DNA of 64,000 nucleotides. Source: Fusobacterium mortiferum ATCC 9817. GTDB lineage: Bacteria > Fusobacteriota > Fusobacteriia > Fusobacteriales > Fusobacteriaceae. Where the stretch lies: contig NZ_GL987988.1 in NCBI RefSeq assembly GCF_000158195.2, forward strand, positions 267,371 through 331,370, read 5' to 3'. The notes beneath the pieces were generated by a model that saw nothing but the letters and a program-made list of their open reading frames with translations, was not told the origin of the DNA and did no database searches. Both the position numbers and the translations under genes were made by a program. Shown here piece after piece: positions 1 through 9,087 of this stretch (its first letter is position 1; every line of letters begins with the position of its first letter).

Positions 1-786
1 GAGATACTTGTAAATTTTTTAAGAGAGGAAGCTGGAAAAGTAGGATTTAAAAAAGTAGTACTTGGTCTTTCTGGAGGAATAGACTCAGCTCTAGTAGCTT
101 TTTTAGCAGCAAAAGCTTTTGGACCAGAAAATGTACTAGGAATAATGATGCCATATAAGACATCTAGTAAAGAGAGTGTAGAACATGCTAAACTTGTGAT
201 AGAAAAAACTGGAATAAGAAGTAAGTTAGTAGAAATCACTCCAATGGTAGATGCTTACTTTGCTATGAATCCAGATATGAGTAGCTTAAGAAAAGGGAAT
301 AAGATGGCAAGAGAGAGAATGTCAATACTGTTTGACCATTCAGCAGCAGAGAATGCTCTTGTGCTAGGAACTTCCAATAAAACAGAGTTATTACTAGGAT
401 ATGGAACACAGTTTGGAGATTCTGCATCAGCTATTAATGCCATAGGAGATTTATATAAAACTCATGTATGGGATTTATCAAGACATATGGGAGTACCAAA
501 TGAGCTTATAGATAAAAAACCAAGTGCAGATCTTTGGGAAGGACAAACTGATGAGCAAGAGTTAGGTTATTCATATAGAATGGCAGATGAAATCTTATAT
601 AGATATGTAGAAGAGAGAAAGACAATAGATGAGATAGTGAAAGAGGGATATCCCCAAGAAGTAGTTGAAAAAATTATTAAAAGAACTAAAATTATGCAAT
701 ATAAAAGAGTTATGCCTGTAATTGCGAAGGTTTTCTCAAGAGGAATAGGAACAGGATTTAGATATCCAAGAGATTGGGGAGTATAA
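1..786 (+). CDS. nadE: NAD+ synthetase, 5'-truncated by window edge
   Basis: Makes NAD+ from deamido-NAD+, ATP and ammonia (or glutamine if an amidase domain lies upstream) in the cytoplasm. The frame is open from base 1, so the start lies outside the window. The PP-loop of the ATP pyrophosphatase family, SGGIDSA, reads at about 73-93, before the first internal ATG at 145. Further family motifs are visible ([14 protein letters not shown] near 367-408 and the C-terminal FRYPRDWG). Only the synthetase domain is visible, so I cannot tell an ammonia-dependent enzyme from one with an N-terminal glutaminase domain. Confidence 0.93.
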   Translation, partial: EILVNFLREEAGKVGFKKVVLGLSGGIDSALVAFLAAKAFGPENVLGIMMPYKTSSKESVEHAKLVIEKTGIRSKLVEITPMVDAYFAMNPDMSSLRKGNKMARERMSILFDHSAAENALVLGTSNKTELLLGYGTQFGDSASAINAIGDLYKTHVWDLSRHMGVPNELIDKKPSADLWEGQTDEQELGYSYRMADEILYRYVEERKTIDEIVKEGYPQEVVEKIIKRTKIMQYKRVMPVIAKVFSRGIGTGFRYPRDWGV

Positions 787-827
787 AAAGAGTTGAAAAT
801 AGATTAAGATAAGGGGTTGAAATTTAT

Positions 828-1187
828 ATGGAAAGAGATGAGCACTTAAGACAGGAGTTAGATGAGTTTAAAAAGGAAAAAGAGAGAATAAGAAATATTG
901 TAGGAGAGATAGGAGGAAAAAATAATAAACAACATAAGATAGTGAGCTTAATATTTGTTTTATTAATAGGAGTACTTTTAATCTTAGGTGTTGTTTTACA
1001 AAAAATTACTTTATTTCTTACATTGGAGATAGTAGCTCTTTTAGGAGTATTCAAACTTATTTGGATGGCTTATGAAACACAAAGAGCAAGTCACTTTCAA
1101 TTTTGGATACTTAATTCGTTAGAGTTTAGATTAAATGAGATAGACAGAAGAGTTAAAAAAATTGAAAAAATGTTAAAAGAGGAATAA
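828..1187 (+). CDS. Small two-helix membrane protein, function unknown
   Basis: 119 residues that I do not recognise as a named family. The N-terminal ~35 residues are strongly charged and heptad-like (likely coiled coil). Two hydrophobic helices follow (about residues 43-65 and 66-88), then a charged, probably helical tail ending in a Lys/Glu-rich stretch. It lies 41 bases after nadE on the same strand with no terminator between, so it is probably co-transcribed, and a strong terminator follows at once. Its start has only a weak ribosome site. The length and frame look like a real gene; no function is proposed. Confidence 0.7.
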   Translation: MERDEHLRQELDEFKKEKERIRNIVGEIGGKNNKQHKIVSLIFVLLIGVLLILGVVLQKITLFLTLEIVALLGVFKLIWMAYETQRASHFQFWILNSLEFRLNEIDRRVKKIEKMLKEE

Positions 1188-1192
1188 AAAAT

Positions 1193-1240
1193 AAAGAGGA
1201 GTCTATTATAATTAAAAATTATGAGAACTCCTCTTTTATT
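1193..1240 (+). terminator. Rho-independent terminator after the nadE unit
   Basis: Ten-base arms AAAGAGGAGT (1193-1202) and ACTCCTCTTT (1227-1236) are perfectly complementary around an AT-rich loop and run into T-rich sequence. Confidence 0.8.
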
Positions 1241-1267
1241 ATTCTGTATATTTAGTAGAATTAGAGA

Positions 1268-1296
1268 TTGATAAAAAAATATAAATAATATATACT
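1268..1296 (+). promoter_or_regulatory. Sigma-70 promoter for the Hpt gene
   Basis: TTGATA at 1268-1273 and TATACT at 1291-1296 with a 17-base spacer, 26 bases before the start codon at 1323. Confidence 0.6.
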
Positions 1297-1322
1297 ATAG
1301 ATAGAGAATAGGAGGGAGAGAG

Positions 1323-1670
1323 ATGGAATTAAAAGATTTAAAAAATGTAATAGATATAGATATTGATGGAAGTTTAGCTAGATTTGGAAATATGGAAAGT
1401 TTTTATATCAAATTTTTAAAAAAATTTATAGATGATAAAAGTTTTATAAATTTAAAAGAGGCTTTAGAAAATAATAATATAGATAAAATAGGAGAGGAAG
1501 CTCATACTCTAAAAGGTGTAGCTGGAAATTTAGGACTCAATAAGGTATATCAATATTCAGTGGAGTTAATGAGATTAGCAAAGGAAAACAATCTTGCAGA
1601 GATAAAAGAAATAGTAGAAAAATTAGAAGAGGAGATAGAAAAAGTAATATCAGCTCTAAAAAATTTATAG
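1323..1670 (+). CDS. Orphan Hpt (histidine phosphotransfer) domain protein
   Basis: 115-residue single-domain protein. The phosphorylatable histidine is in the motif EEAHTLKGVAGNLGL (His61), the signature of HPt domains that relay phosphoryl groups between receiver domains in multistep phosphorelays. The rest is helical, as expected for a four-helix HPt bundle. A good ribosome site (GGAGGGAG) precedes the ATG. It has its own promoter and terminator, so it is a monocistronic unit, and no histidine kinase or receiver gene is adjacent; its partners must be encoded elsewhere. Family assignment is firm, the pathway is unknown. Confidence 0.85.
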   Translation: MELKDLKNVIDIDIDGSLARFGNMESFYIKFLKKFIDDKSFINLKEALENNNIDKIGEEAHTLKGVAGNLGLNKVYQYSVELMRLAKENNLAEIKEIVEKLEEEIEKVISALKNL

Positions 1671-1680
1671 AATTTCAAAT

Positions 1681-1726
1681 AAAAGAGAGAATAGTAGTAA
1701 CAACTAAAAATCCTCTCTTTTTATTT
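1681..1726 (+). terminator. Terminator after Hpt gene
   Basis: AAAAGAGAG (1681-1689) pairs with CTCTCTTTT (1713-1721) and runs into a T-rich tail. Confidence 0.7.
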
Positions 1727-1739
1727 TCTTTAAGTTTAT

Positions 1740-1768
1740 TTGACGAATATTAATCAATGAGCTATACT
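1740..1768 (+). promoter_or_regulatory. Promoter of the nucleosidase-SUFU-SPL-SDR cluster
   Basis: TTGACG at 1740-1745, 17-base spacer, TATACT at 1763-1768, 25 bases before the chosen start at 1794. Confidence 0.65.
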
Positions 1769-1793
1769 CTTATTGAATAAAAAAGGAGAGAAG

Positions 1794-2609
1794 ATGATAT
1801 ATATTTCAGTAGCTTTAGGAATAGAAGCAAAACCTATTATAAAGTATTTTAATTTGAAGAGAGATAATAGTATAAAAAAATTACAAGTTTTTAAAAATGA
1901 GAGAGTTACCTTGATAATAACAGGAGTAGGAATTTTAAAAAGTGCAATAGCATTGACATATATTCTCTCCCAAAGTGAGATAGATGAAGATGATATATTT
2001 TTAAATATTGGAATTTGTGGAGCTAAGAGTGAAAAATATAGTATAGGGGATATAGTCCTATGTAATAAAATAATAAATTCAGAGTTGGAGAAAAGTTATT
2101 ATCCAGATATGGTGTTTAATCATTCCTTTAAGGAAGGAAGCCTAGAGAGCTTTAATACCCCTGTATATTGTGGAGATGAGGTTGTAGGAGATTTAGTAGA
2201 TATGGAAGGGGCAGGACTCTTTGAAGCTACTACATATTTTTTTCAAAGTTACCAACTAAATTTTATAAAGATAGTATCTGATTATTTAGACAGAGAGGTA
2301 GAGCAAAACCAGGTGGAAGAGTTAATTTTAAAATCTCTTCCTCAAATAGATAGTTGGTTGATAGAAAGAGAAAAATTTAAAGTAGAAAAGGAGATAGATT
2401 TCTCTTTAGAAGAAAAATATTTGATAGAGGAACTTATAAAAAAAGCTAGATTTACAGCAACTATGGAAAATGAATTAAAAAATTTGTTACTTTATTATAA
2501 ATTACAAGGAAAAAATACAAATAGAATTTTAGAAAAATATAGAGATGTAGAGATAAAAGATAAGAGAGATAGTAAAAAAATCTTAGAGGAGATTAAGGAG
2601 ATAAGATGA
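1794..2609 (+). CDS. Purine nucleoside phosphorylase-superfamily (MTA/SAH nucleosidase-like) protein with C-terminal extension
   Basis: The first ~190 residues resemble the nucleoside phosphorylase/nucleosidase fold: VALGIEAKPI at the N-terminus, ITGVG near residue 43, LNIGICGAK near 72, and the substrate-binding VDMEGAGLFEA near residue 137. Members hydrolyse or phosphorolyse purine nucleosides such as methylthioadenosine or S-adenosylhomocysteine. A highly charged helical extension of ~80 residues follows that is not part of the core fold. I chose ATG 1794 because AAGGAGAG sits just upstream, inside the longer frame that would begin at TTG 1773. The stop overlaps the next start (ATGA at 2606). 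Grouping with a radical SAM protein suggests it might clear 5'-deoxyadenosine, but that is inference. Confidence 0.7.
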   Translation: MIYISVALGIEAKPIIKYFNLKRDNSIKKLQVFKNERVTLIITGVGILKSAIALTYILSQSEIDEDDIFLNIGICGAKSEKYSIGDIVLCNKIINSELEKSYYPDMVFNHSFKEGSLESFNTPVYCGDEVVGDLVDMEGAGLFEATTYFFQSYQLNFIKIVSDYLDREVEQNQVEELILKSLPQIDSWLIEREKFKVEKEIDFSLEEKYLIEELIKKARFTATMENELKNLLLYYKLQGKNTNRILEKYRDVEIKDKRDSKKILEEIKEIR

Positions 2610-3262
2610 AAGAGAATAATGAATTTGAGATAATTGATACAGCTGGTTTTGATGCAATAGAAAAAAGATTTAAAAAACTTTATCCTAAACAGGAGGAGAT
2701 ACATTTCCACGCTCAAGTTTCATCAAGATTAGGTGGAGATGACCCTCTTGATGGAATAAGTATATTTAGAGGAGATGGATATTATCACTTTGTAACTTTT
2801 GGTTTTAGTGAACTCTATGAAAAAGAGAGTGATGATATGGAGTATAGTGGATATGGTTTTGAGCTTACATTTAAATTGAAGATGACAGAGGAACAGAAAA
2901 AGAGAAAGAAAAGAGACTTTGATATAAAGGACAGAGAGCTAAAAAATATCTGTTCCATATTACAAGAGTTAGCTAGATATGTATTTGAAACAGGAGAGAT
3001 ATTCCAGCCTAATGAGTATATTTGGACAGGGCAAAAAGAGGGAATAGATTCTAATAAAAAATCTAAGATAACAGGTTTTGTAACAACTCTTGATATGGCA
3101 GGGGAGATATCTACACCTAATGGTAAAGTACAATTTGTAGAGTTAGTAGGTGCTACTGATAATGAATTAAAAAATATAGATAGTAATAAATTAAAAATAG
3201 AAGAGTTATTAAAAAAATTGAAAACTGATATTACAGATTATAATAGAAAGAGTATTATATAG
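2606..3262 (+). CDS. Suppressor-of-fused (SUFU) domain protein
   Basis: 218 residues. The bacterial SUFU signature is clear: DPLDGISIFRGDGYYHFVTF near residues 48-67, then FSELYEKESDD and SGYGFELTFKL (about 69-93), and later a WTGQKEGID segment. SUFU-domain proteins are named for the animal Hedgehog pathway protein; in bacteria the role is not well defined and several are thought to act as immunity proteins or binding domains. It overlaps the preceding nucleosidase by four bases and precedes the SPL-like gene by 18, so it belongs to the same operon. Domain call firm; function unknown. Confidence 0.8.
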   Translation: MKENNEFEIIDTAGFDAIEKRFKKLYPKQEEIHFHAQVSSRLGGDDPLDGISIFRGDGYYHFVTFGFSELYEKESDDMEYSGYGFELTFKLKMTEEQKKRKKRDFDIKDRELKNICSILQELARYVFETGEIFQPNEYIWTGQKEGIDSNKKSKITGFVTTLDMAGEISTPNGKVQFVELVGATDNELKNIDSNKLKIEELLKKLKTDITDYNRKSII

Positions 3263-3280
3263 AAAGGATAATTTTAATAG

Positions 3281-4276
3281 ATGAATTTATTAAATAGAAG
3301 TTTTTCTCACATATATATTGAAAAGGAAGCAAAGCAATATGAAGAAAGTAAGAAAATCATTGAACGATTTCCAAACTCTCAAATAGTAGAGATAGATGAT
3401 TATAAGGAGATTTTTTCTAAAAATAATCAAAATTTTTCACTACAAAAAAGGACACCTAAACTAATATTAGCAGTGAAAAAGGAAAATTATCTCTATGAGG
3501 GAGCAAAGGTGTGTGAAAGTTTTGGAAATGAGAATTTTTATTACTCATCATCTATTTTAAACTGTATATATGATTGCGAATACTGCTATCTTCAAGGGGT
3601 ATACTCTTCTGGAAATATAGTTATTTTTGTAAATCTAGAAGATATGTTTCAAGAGATAGAGAGAATATTAAAAGAGAAATCTATGTATATCTGTATTTCT
3701 TATGATACGGACTTGATAGCTCTTGAAGAGGTAACAGGCTTTGTAAAGAGATGGTATGACTTTGTAGCTAAGTATAAAAATCTCAAAATAGAGTTACGTA
3801 CTAAAAGTGCAAGTATAAAGATATTTAAAGATCTAAAACCTAATCCTAATTTTATAATAGCGTGGACAATATCTCCTAAGAGATTTGCTCAAGAGCATGA
3901 GAGAGGTGCTGCTCCTTTTGAGTTAAGAGTAAAATCAGCTAAAATTTTAATAGATAGTGGTTGGACTGTAAGAATCTGTTTTGATCCTATGATAAAGGTA
4001 GAAAATTTTTATGAAATCTATGGTGAGATGGTAAGGGAAACTTTTAAAGAGATAGATAGTAAAAAAATTTTAGATGTAAGTATTGGAACATTTAGAATAT
4101 CTAAAGAGTATATGAAGAGAATGAAAAATAATAGGAAAAACTCATTGATATTGAATTATCCTTTTCAATGTCAAGATGGGGTATACAGTTATCCGTTAGA
4201 TGAAAATAGTAAGATGTTAGAGTATATGAAAAACTTAATATTGGAATATGTGGAAGAAAGCAAAATATTTATATAG
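3281..4276 (+). CDS. Spore photoproduct lyase-like radical SAM protein
   Basis: 331 residues. A radical SAM cysteine cluster reads C-x3-C-x2-C (CIYDCEYC, about residues 95-102), followed by YLQG, typical of the SPL family, in which a 5'-deoxyadenosyl radical splits the spore photoproduct (a thymine dimer) in UV-damaged DNA. The C-terminal half keeps WTISPKRFAQEHERG and the RICFDPMIKVENF block. SPL is classically a sporulation protein, yet nothing else here suggests an endospore former, so this is probably an SPL-family DNA-repair or other radical SAM enzyme in a vegetative cell. The ribosome site (AAAGGA) is somewhat far from the ATG. Confidence 0.85.
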   Translation: MNLLNRSFSHIYIEKEAKQYEESKKIIERFPNSQIVEIDDYKEIFSKNNQNFSLQKRTPKLILAVKKENYLYEGAKVCESFGNENFYYSSSILNCIYDCEYCYLQGVYSSGNIVIFVNLEDMFQEIERILKEKSMYICISYDTDLIALEEVTGFVKRWYDFVAKYKNLKIELRTKSASIKIFKDLKPNPNFIIAWTISPKRFAQEHERGAAPFELRVKSAKILIDSGWTVRICFDPMIKVENFYEIYGEMVRETFKEIDSKKILDVSIGTFRISKEYMKRMKNNRKNSLILNYPFQCQDGVYSYPLDENSKMLEYMKNLILEYVEESKIFI

Positions 4277-4286
4277 AGGAGAGAAG

Positions 4287-4973
4287 ATGAAAAAAGTATT
4301 GATAACAGGGGCTACATCTGGAATAGGACTAGCTATATCAAAAAAAATGTTAGATATGGGATATAGCGTCTATGGAGTGGGAAGAGATTTTAGTAAGATT
4401 GATATAGCTTCTTCAAATTTTTACCCAATTGTTTGTGATCTTATAAAATATCAAAATATAGAGGATATGGTAAAAAAATTAAAAAAAGAAATAGATATAC
4501 TTATTAATTGTGCAGGGATAGGATATTTTGGACCTCATGAAGAGATAAACCCTACAAAGCTTCATAAAATGATAGCTCTTAATTTAGAAGCTCCTCTTAT
4601 TTTAACTCAGCTTCTTCTTAGAGATTTGAAAAAGAGAAAGGGAACAGTTATAAATATATCATCTATTACAGCTACTAAAGCTAGTACATATGGTTGTGCA
4701 TATTCTGCTACTAAGGCTGGGCTTGTGCATTTTTCTAAGGGATTATTTGATGAAGTAAGAAAAACAGGAGTAAAGGTAATTTCTATCTTACCAGATATAA
4801 CAAAGACTCCTTTTTATGATGAATTAAATTTTAGAGAGGGAGAGGAAGAAGAAAGTTATATTCTTCCAGAATGTGTAGCAGATGCAGTGGAGAATATACT
4901 ATCTCAAAGAGAGGGAACAGTGATTACAGAGATAATATTACAGCCTCAAAAACATATAATAAGAAAAAAATAA
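4287..4973 (+). CDS. Short-chain dehydrogenase/reductase (SDR)
   Basis: Classical SDR oxidoreductase using NAD(P)H. The cofactor motif TGATSGIG is at residues 6-13, NCAG near 80, the catalytic Ser in NISSITA near 130, and the YSATK (Tyr-x3-Lys) pair near 143-147. Length (228 aa) is usual. ATG 4287 was chosen because GAGGAGAG lies just ahead of it; a longer frame beginning at 4248 overlaps the previous gene and swallows this ribosome site. It is the last gene of the nucleosidase-SUFU-SPL cluster. Substrate not predictable. Confidence 0.85.
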   Translation: MKKVLITGATSGIGLAISKKMLDMGYSVYGVGRDFSKIDIASSNFYPIVCDLIKYQNIEDMVKKLKKEIDILINCAGIGYFGPHEEINPTKLHKMIALNLEAPLILTQLLLRDLKKRKGTVINISSITATKASTYGCAYSATKAGLVHFSKGLFDEVRKTGVKVISILPDITKTPFYDELNFREGEEEESYILPECVADAVENILSQREGTVITEIILQPQKHIIRKK

Positions 4974-4991
4974 AATTTTTTCAAAAAATAC

Positions 4992-5020
4992 TTGACAAAA
5001 AGAGTAATATATAGTATATT
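4992..5020 (+). promoter_or_regulatory. Strong consensus promoter of the rubrerythrin gene
   Basis: TTGACA at 4992-4997 and TATATT at 5015-5020, spacer exactly 17. The start codon is 83 bases beyond the -10, leaving a longish AT-rich 5' leader. I could not make out a convincing PerR box. Confidence 0.75.
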
Positions 5021-5102
5021 ATTATTGTAGTAAATATGAAACGATTACAAAAAAGAAAAATAAGAATAAAATAAATTAAATGAAATTTAAGGAGGAATTA
5101 AA

Positions 5103-5660
5103 ATGGCAAAATGGAGATGTAAAGTTTGTGGAGAAATTATAACTGATGAGGCAATGACTCAATGTCCTGTATGTAAGGCTGGAAAAGATAAATGGGAAGA
5201 AGTAGTAGAAGGAGCAGGAAGAGTTTGGGCAACTGAACACAAAGTTGGAGAAGGACTAGCTTGTGGAGATGAAGAAATAATCGCTGGATTAAGAGCTAAC
5301 TTTGAAGGAGAGTGTACAGAAGTAGGAATGTACCTAGCAATGTCAAGAGTAGCTGACAGAGAAGGATATCCAGAAGTAGCAGAAGCTTATAAAAGAATAG
5401 CTTTTGAAGAAGCTGAGCACGCAGCTAAATTTGCTGAATTATTAGGAGAGTGTGTAACTGCTTCTACTGAAGAGAACTTATCAAGAAGAGTTGAAGCTGA
5501 GTACGGAGCAACTTCAGGAAAATTTGATATCGCTAAGAGAGCAAAACAATTAGGATTTGACGCTATCCACGATACAGTTCATGAAATGGCTAAAGACGAA
5601 GCTAGACACGGAAGAGCTTTCGCAGGATTATTAGAGAGATATTTTGGAAAAAAATTCTAA
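5103..5660 (+). CDS. Reverse rubrerythrin (NADH peroxidase-type)
   Basis: 185 residues. The rubredoxin-like FeS(Cys)4 centre is at the N-terminus (CKVCGEI near residue 6 and CPVCKAG near 22) and the ferritin-like diiron four-helix domain follows (E in [20 protein letters not shown], and DEARHGRAF near the end). This order is the reverse of classical rubrerythrin and matches the clostridial reverse rubrerythrins that reduce H2O2 and O2 in anaerobes. Codon usage looks biased and the promoter and AAGGAGG ribosome site are strong, suggesting high expression. It is monocistronic between its own promoter and terminator. Confidence 0.92.
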   Translation: MAKWRCKVCGEIITDEAMTQCPVCKAGKDKWEEVVEGAGRVWATEHKVGEGLACGDEEIIAGLRANFEGECTEVGMYLAMSRVADREGYPEVAEAYKRIAFEEAEHAAKFAELLGECVTASTEENLSRRVEAEYGATSGKFDIAKRAKQLGFDAIHDTVHEMAKDEARHGRAFAGLLERYFGKKF

Positions 5661-5695
5661 TCAATCTTTAGAAAAATAAAAAATAATTAGTATTA

Positions 5696-5745
5696 AACTA
5701 CATCTGAAATCTTAGATATTAAGGTAACAGATGTAGTTTTTTATT
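5696..5745 (+). terminator. Terminator after reverse rubrerythrin
   Basis: Perfect 11-base arms AACTACATCTG (5696-5706) and CAGATGTAGTT (5728-5738), followed by a T-run. Confidence 0.9.
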
Positions 5746-5777
5746 TTAAATTAATTTCTATAAAAAATATTTTTTTA

Positions 5778-5806
5778 TTGATAAAATTAATGATATAAAG
5801 TATAAT
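5778..5806 (+). promoter_or_regulatory. Promoter of the YfcC-family transporter
   Basis: TTGATA at 5778-5783, 17-base spacer, TATAAT at 5801-5806. Confidence 0.7.
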
Positions 5807-5836
5807 TATATGGGATAAAAATAAATGGAGGTAGAG

Positions 5837-7339
5837 ATGAAGAAAAAATTTAATATGCCAGATACATATGTCATAATATTTTTTGTTGTAATATTTGCAG
5901 CAATACTTACACATACTGTACCTGTGGGGAAATTCCAAATGGAAAAGGTAACTTATGTTACTGAAACTGGAGCTGAAAAATCTAGAGAGGTTCCAGTAGC
6001 TGGAAGTTTTACTTATGAATTGGATGAACAAGGGGAACCACTAGTAAAAGGAGTTAAATTCTTTGAGCCAGGAGGAGAAGTTGGAGTATCTAACTATGTT
6101 TTTGAAGGTATAACAAGTGGAGATAAATGGGGAACTGCTGTAGGAGTAATTGCTTTTATTATAATAACTGGAGGAGCTTTTGGTATAATTTTAAGAACTA
6201 AAGCAGTGGAAGCTGGACTATTTACTCTTATTAGAAAAACTAAGGGTTCGGAGTATCTATTATTACCAATAGTATTCTTCTTCTTCTCATTAGGAGGAGC
6301 TGTATTCGGAATGGGAGAAGAGGCTATTCCTTTTGCGATGGTTTTAATACCTATAGTAATTGGAATGGGGTATGATGCTGTTACAGGAATCTTAATAACT
6401 TATGTTTCTACACAGATAGGATTTGCTACTTCGTGGATGAATCCATTTAGTGTTGCTATAGCTCAAGGGGTTGCAGGGGTACCAGTGTTATCAGGAGCTA
6501 GCTTTAGAATATTTATGTGGGTATTCTTTACTGCATTAGGAATAGTATTTACATTGAGATATGCAAAAAAAGTAAAAGAAAATCCTCAATCTTCTATATC
6601 TTATGAAACAGATGCTTTCTATAGAAATGAATTTAATATGGAAGAGCAACAAGATATAGAATTTAAATTAGGACATAAATTAGTTTTATTAATAGTAGCT
6701 TTAGGAATGGCTTGGGTAATTTATGGGGTTGTAAAGTTTGGATATTTCTTACCAGAAATAGCTACTCAATTTGTAATAATGGGAGTTGCTTCAGGTATTG
6801 TAGGAGTAATATTTAAACTTGGAGATATGAGAATTAATGATATTGCTTCATCTTTTAGAAAAGGAGCAGAGGATTTAATAGGAGCAGCTATAGTAGTAGG
6901 AATGGCTAAAGGAATTGTATTAGTTCTTGGTGGTGCTGATGCAGGAACACCTAGTGTTTTAAATACTGTACTTAACTGGGTAGCTAATGGATTAAGTGGA
7001 TTACCATCAGCAATTTGTGCTTGGGTAATGTATATTTTCCAATCTGTATTTAATTTCTTTGTTGTATCAGGATCAGGACAAGCAGCACTTACTATGCCTA
7101 TAATGGCACCACTATCAGATTTAGTAGGAGTACCAAGACAAGTAGCTGTATTAGCTTTCCAATTAGGAGATGGATTTACTAACTTAATAGTACCTACATC
7201 AGGAATATTAATTGCTATATTAGGAATAGCAAAATTAGATTGGCTAGTATGGGCTAAATTCCAAATAAAATTCCAAGGAATTTTATTTTTCTTTGGTTCA
7301 ATATTCGTTATAGTTGGAGTATTAATGAATTTACAATAA
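5837..7339 (+). CDS. YfcC-family membrane transporter
   Basis: About 500 residues with roughly 10-12 hydrophobic helices. It starts with a short cytoplasmic tail and a first helix (YVIIFFVVIFAAILTHTVP), has an extended extracytoplasmic loop (about residues 30-85), and contains the family block GGAVFGMGEEAIPFAMVLIP. The YfcC family is annotated as putative basic amino acid/arginine-ornithine or related secondary carriers; the substrate is not established. Start placed at ATG 5837 because GGAGGT at 5827-5832 fits it, while ATG 5825 would overlap that site. Monocistronic, with its own promoter and terminator. Confidence 0.8.
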   Translation: MKKKFNMPDTYVIIFFVVIFAAILTHTVPVGKFQMEKVTYVTETGAEKSREVPVAGSFTYELDEQGEPLVKGVKFFEPGGEVGVSNYVFEGITSGDKWGTAVGVIAFIIITGGAFGIILRTKAVEAGLFTLIRKTKGSEYLLLPIVFFFFSLGGAVFGMGEEAIPFAMVLIPIVIGMGYDAVTGILITYVSTQIGFATSWMNPFSVAIAQGVAGVPVLSGASFRIFMWVFFTALGIVFTLRYAKKVKENPQSSISYETDAFYRNEFNMEEQQDIEFKLGHKLVLLIVALGMAWVIYGVVKFGYFLPEIATQFVIMGVASGIVGVIFKLGDMRINDIASSFRKGAEDLIGAAIVVGMAKGIVLVLGGADAGTPSVLNTVLNWVANGLSGLPSAICAWVMYIFQSVFNFFVVSGSGQAALTMPIMAPLSDLVGVPRQVAVLAFQLGDGFTNLIVPTSGILIAILGIAKLDWLVWAKFQIKFQGILFFFGSIFVIVGVLMNLQ

Positions 7340-7344
7340 AAATT

Positions 7345-7371
7345 GAGGGTGTATATGCACCCTCTTTTTTT
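7345..7371 (+). terminator. Terminator after YfcC transporter
   Basis: GAGGGTG (7345-7351) pairs with CACCCTC (7358-7364) around a 6-base loop, followed by seven T. Confidence 0.9.
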
Positions 7372-7478
7372 AAATTATTAATTATATAGAAATAAAAGTA
7401 AAAATAGTATAGCAATTATTTAAATTCTATGGTAAAATATAAAGTCGAATAAATTTTAATTATAAGGAGAAGCGAATA

Positions 7479-8981
7479 ATGAAGATAGGATTTGATCACA
7501 ATAAGTACCTTGAAGAACAATCTAAATATATTTTAGAGAGAGTTAATAATTATGATAAACTTTATCTTGAGTTTGGTGGAAAACTTATGTTTGATTTACA
7601 TGCTAAGAGAGTTTTACCTGGATTTGATGAGAATGCTAAGATAAAAGTATTACATAAATTAAAAGATAAGCTTGAAGTAATAATCTGTGTTTATGCTGGA
7701 GATATAGAGAGAAATAAAATTAGAGGAGACTTTGGAATTACATATGATATGGAAGTTTTCAGATTGATTGATGATTTAAGAGAGCATGAACTTCAAGTAA
7801 ACAGTGTTGTAATCACAAGATACAATGATCAACCTGCAACAACTTTATTTATTAATAAATTAGAGCGTAGAGGAATAAAAGTATATAAACATAGAGCTAC
7901 AAAGGGATATCCTACTGATGTAGATGTAATAGTTAGTGATGAAGGATATGGACAAAATCCATATGTAGAAACAACTAAGCCAATAGTTGTAGTTACTGCA
8001 CCTGGACCAGGAAGTGGAAAATTAGCTACTTGTTTAAGTCAATTATACCATGAATATAAGAGAGGAAATGCAGCTGGATATTCTAAGTTCGAAACTTTCC
8101 CAGTATGGAATGTACCTTTAAAACATCCTTTAAATATAGCTTATGAGGCAGCAACTGTAGATTTACAAGATGTTAATATGATAGATCCATTCCATTTAGA
8201 AAAATATGGTGAAACAGCTGTAAATTATAATCGTGATGTAGAAGCTTTTCCATTATTAAAGAGAATAATAGAAAAGATAACTGGTAAAGAGTCAATTTAT
8301 CAATCTCCAACAGATATGGGAGTTAATAGAGTAGGATTTGGAATAGTAGATGATGAAGTAGTAAGAGAGGCTTCTAAGCAAGAGATAATCAGAAGATATT
8401 TCAAAACTGGTTGTGAATATAAAAAAGGTTATGTAGATTATGAAACTTTTAAAAGAACTCGTACAATAATGGATGCACTAGAATTAAAAGAAGAGGATAG
8501 AAAAGTTGTAGGAGTAGCTAGAAAAAAATTAGAGGATATAAAATCTAAGCAAACTGAGCCAGCTTCTGCAATAGCATTTGAGTTACCAGATGGAACAATG
8601 ATAACTGGTAAGGCATCTCCACTTATGGATGCAGCTTCAGCAGCTATTTTAAATGCTGTAAAATATTTTGCTGGAATTAATGATGAGATATTATTAATCT
8701 CTCCAGTTGTATTAGAGCCAATTTTAAATTTAAAAGATAAGACTCTTCAAAGTAAAAATATTGCTTTAAACTGTGAAGAGATACTTATGGCATTAAGTAT
8801 CTGTGCAGCAACTAACCCAATGGCACAAGTGGCTGTACAAAAATTATCAATGTTAAAAGGAACTCAAGCTCACTGCACAAATATACTTGGAAAAACAAAT
8901 GAACAAACTTTAAGAAAGTTAGGAATTGATTTAACTTGTGACCAAGTATTCCCAACAGAAAATTTATATTACAATGATTAA
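7479..8981 (+). CDS. DUF1846 family protein
   Basis: 500 residues matching the conserved DUF1846 family (COG4868), found mainly in Firmicutes and fusobacteria and of unknown physiological role; available structures suggest a Rossmann-like N-terminal domain. Visible blocks include [15 protein letters not shown] at the N-terminus, [20 protein letters not shown] near residues 29-48, a glycine-rich [20 protein letters not shown] near 171-190 that looks like a nucleotide-binding loop, and [13 protein letters not shown] near the C-terminus. Full length, with a ribosome site AAGGAGA. It is flanked by terminators on both sides. Confidence 0.85.
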   Translation: MKIGFDHNKYLEEQSKYILERVNNYDKLYLEFGGKLMFDLHAKRVLPGFDENAKIKVLHKLKDKLEVIICVYAGDIERNKIRGDFGITYDMEVFRLIDDLREHELQVNSVVITRYNDQPATTLFINKLERRGIKVYKHRATKGYPTDVDVIVSDEGYGQNPYVETTKPIVVVTAPGPGSGKLATCLSQLYHEYKRGNAAGYSKFETFPVWNVPLKHPLNIAYEAATVDLQDVNMIDPFHLEKYGETAVNYNRDVEAFPLLKRIIEKITGKESIYQSPTDMGVNRVGFGIVDDEVVREASKQEIIRRYFKTGCEYKKGYVDYETFKRTRTIMDALELKEEDRKVVGVARKKLEDIKSKQTEPASAIAFELPDGTMITGKASPLMDAASAAILNAVKYFAGINDEILLISPVVLEPILNLKDKTLQSKNIALNCEEILMALSICAATNPMAQVAVQKLSMLKGTQAHCTNILGKTNEQTLRKLGIDLTCDQVFPTENLYYND

Positions 8982-8987
8982 TAAATT

Positions 8988-9031
8988 AGGAAATATAAGA
9001 GAGGAAGACTTTCTTGTATTTCCTTTTTTTC
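8988..9031 (+). terminator. Terminator after DUF1846 gene
   Basis: AGGAAATATAAG (8988-8999) pairs with CTTGTATTTCCT (9013-9024; one G-U) and runs into seven T. Confidence 0.85.
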
Positions 9032-9087
9032 TAGGGGAATTTAGAAAAAAGTGGTATAATTGAGGAGAAAATAAGTGGAGGTGAAAG

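Noticed and set aside
3281-4276. Evidence that the organism sporulates
   Set aside because: An SPL-family gene alone is not enough; no other sporulation gene is seen and the LPS genes point to a Gram-negative cell.
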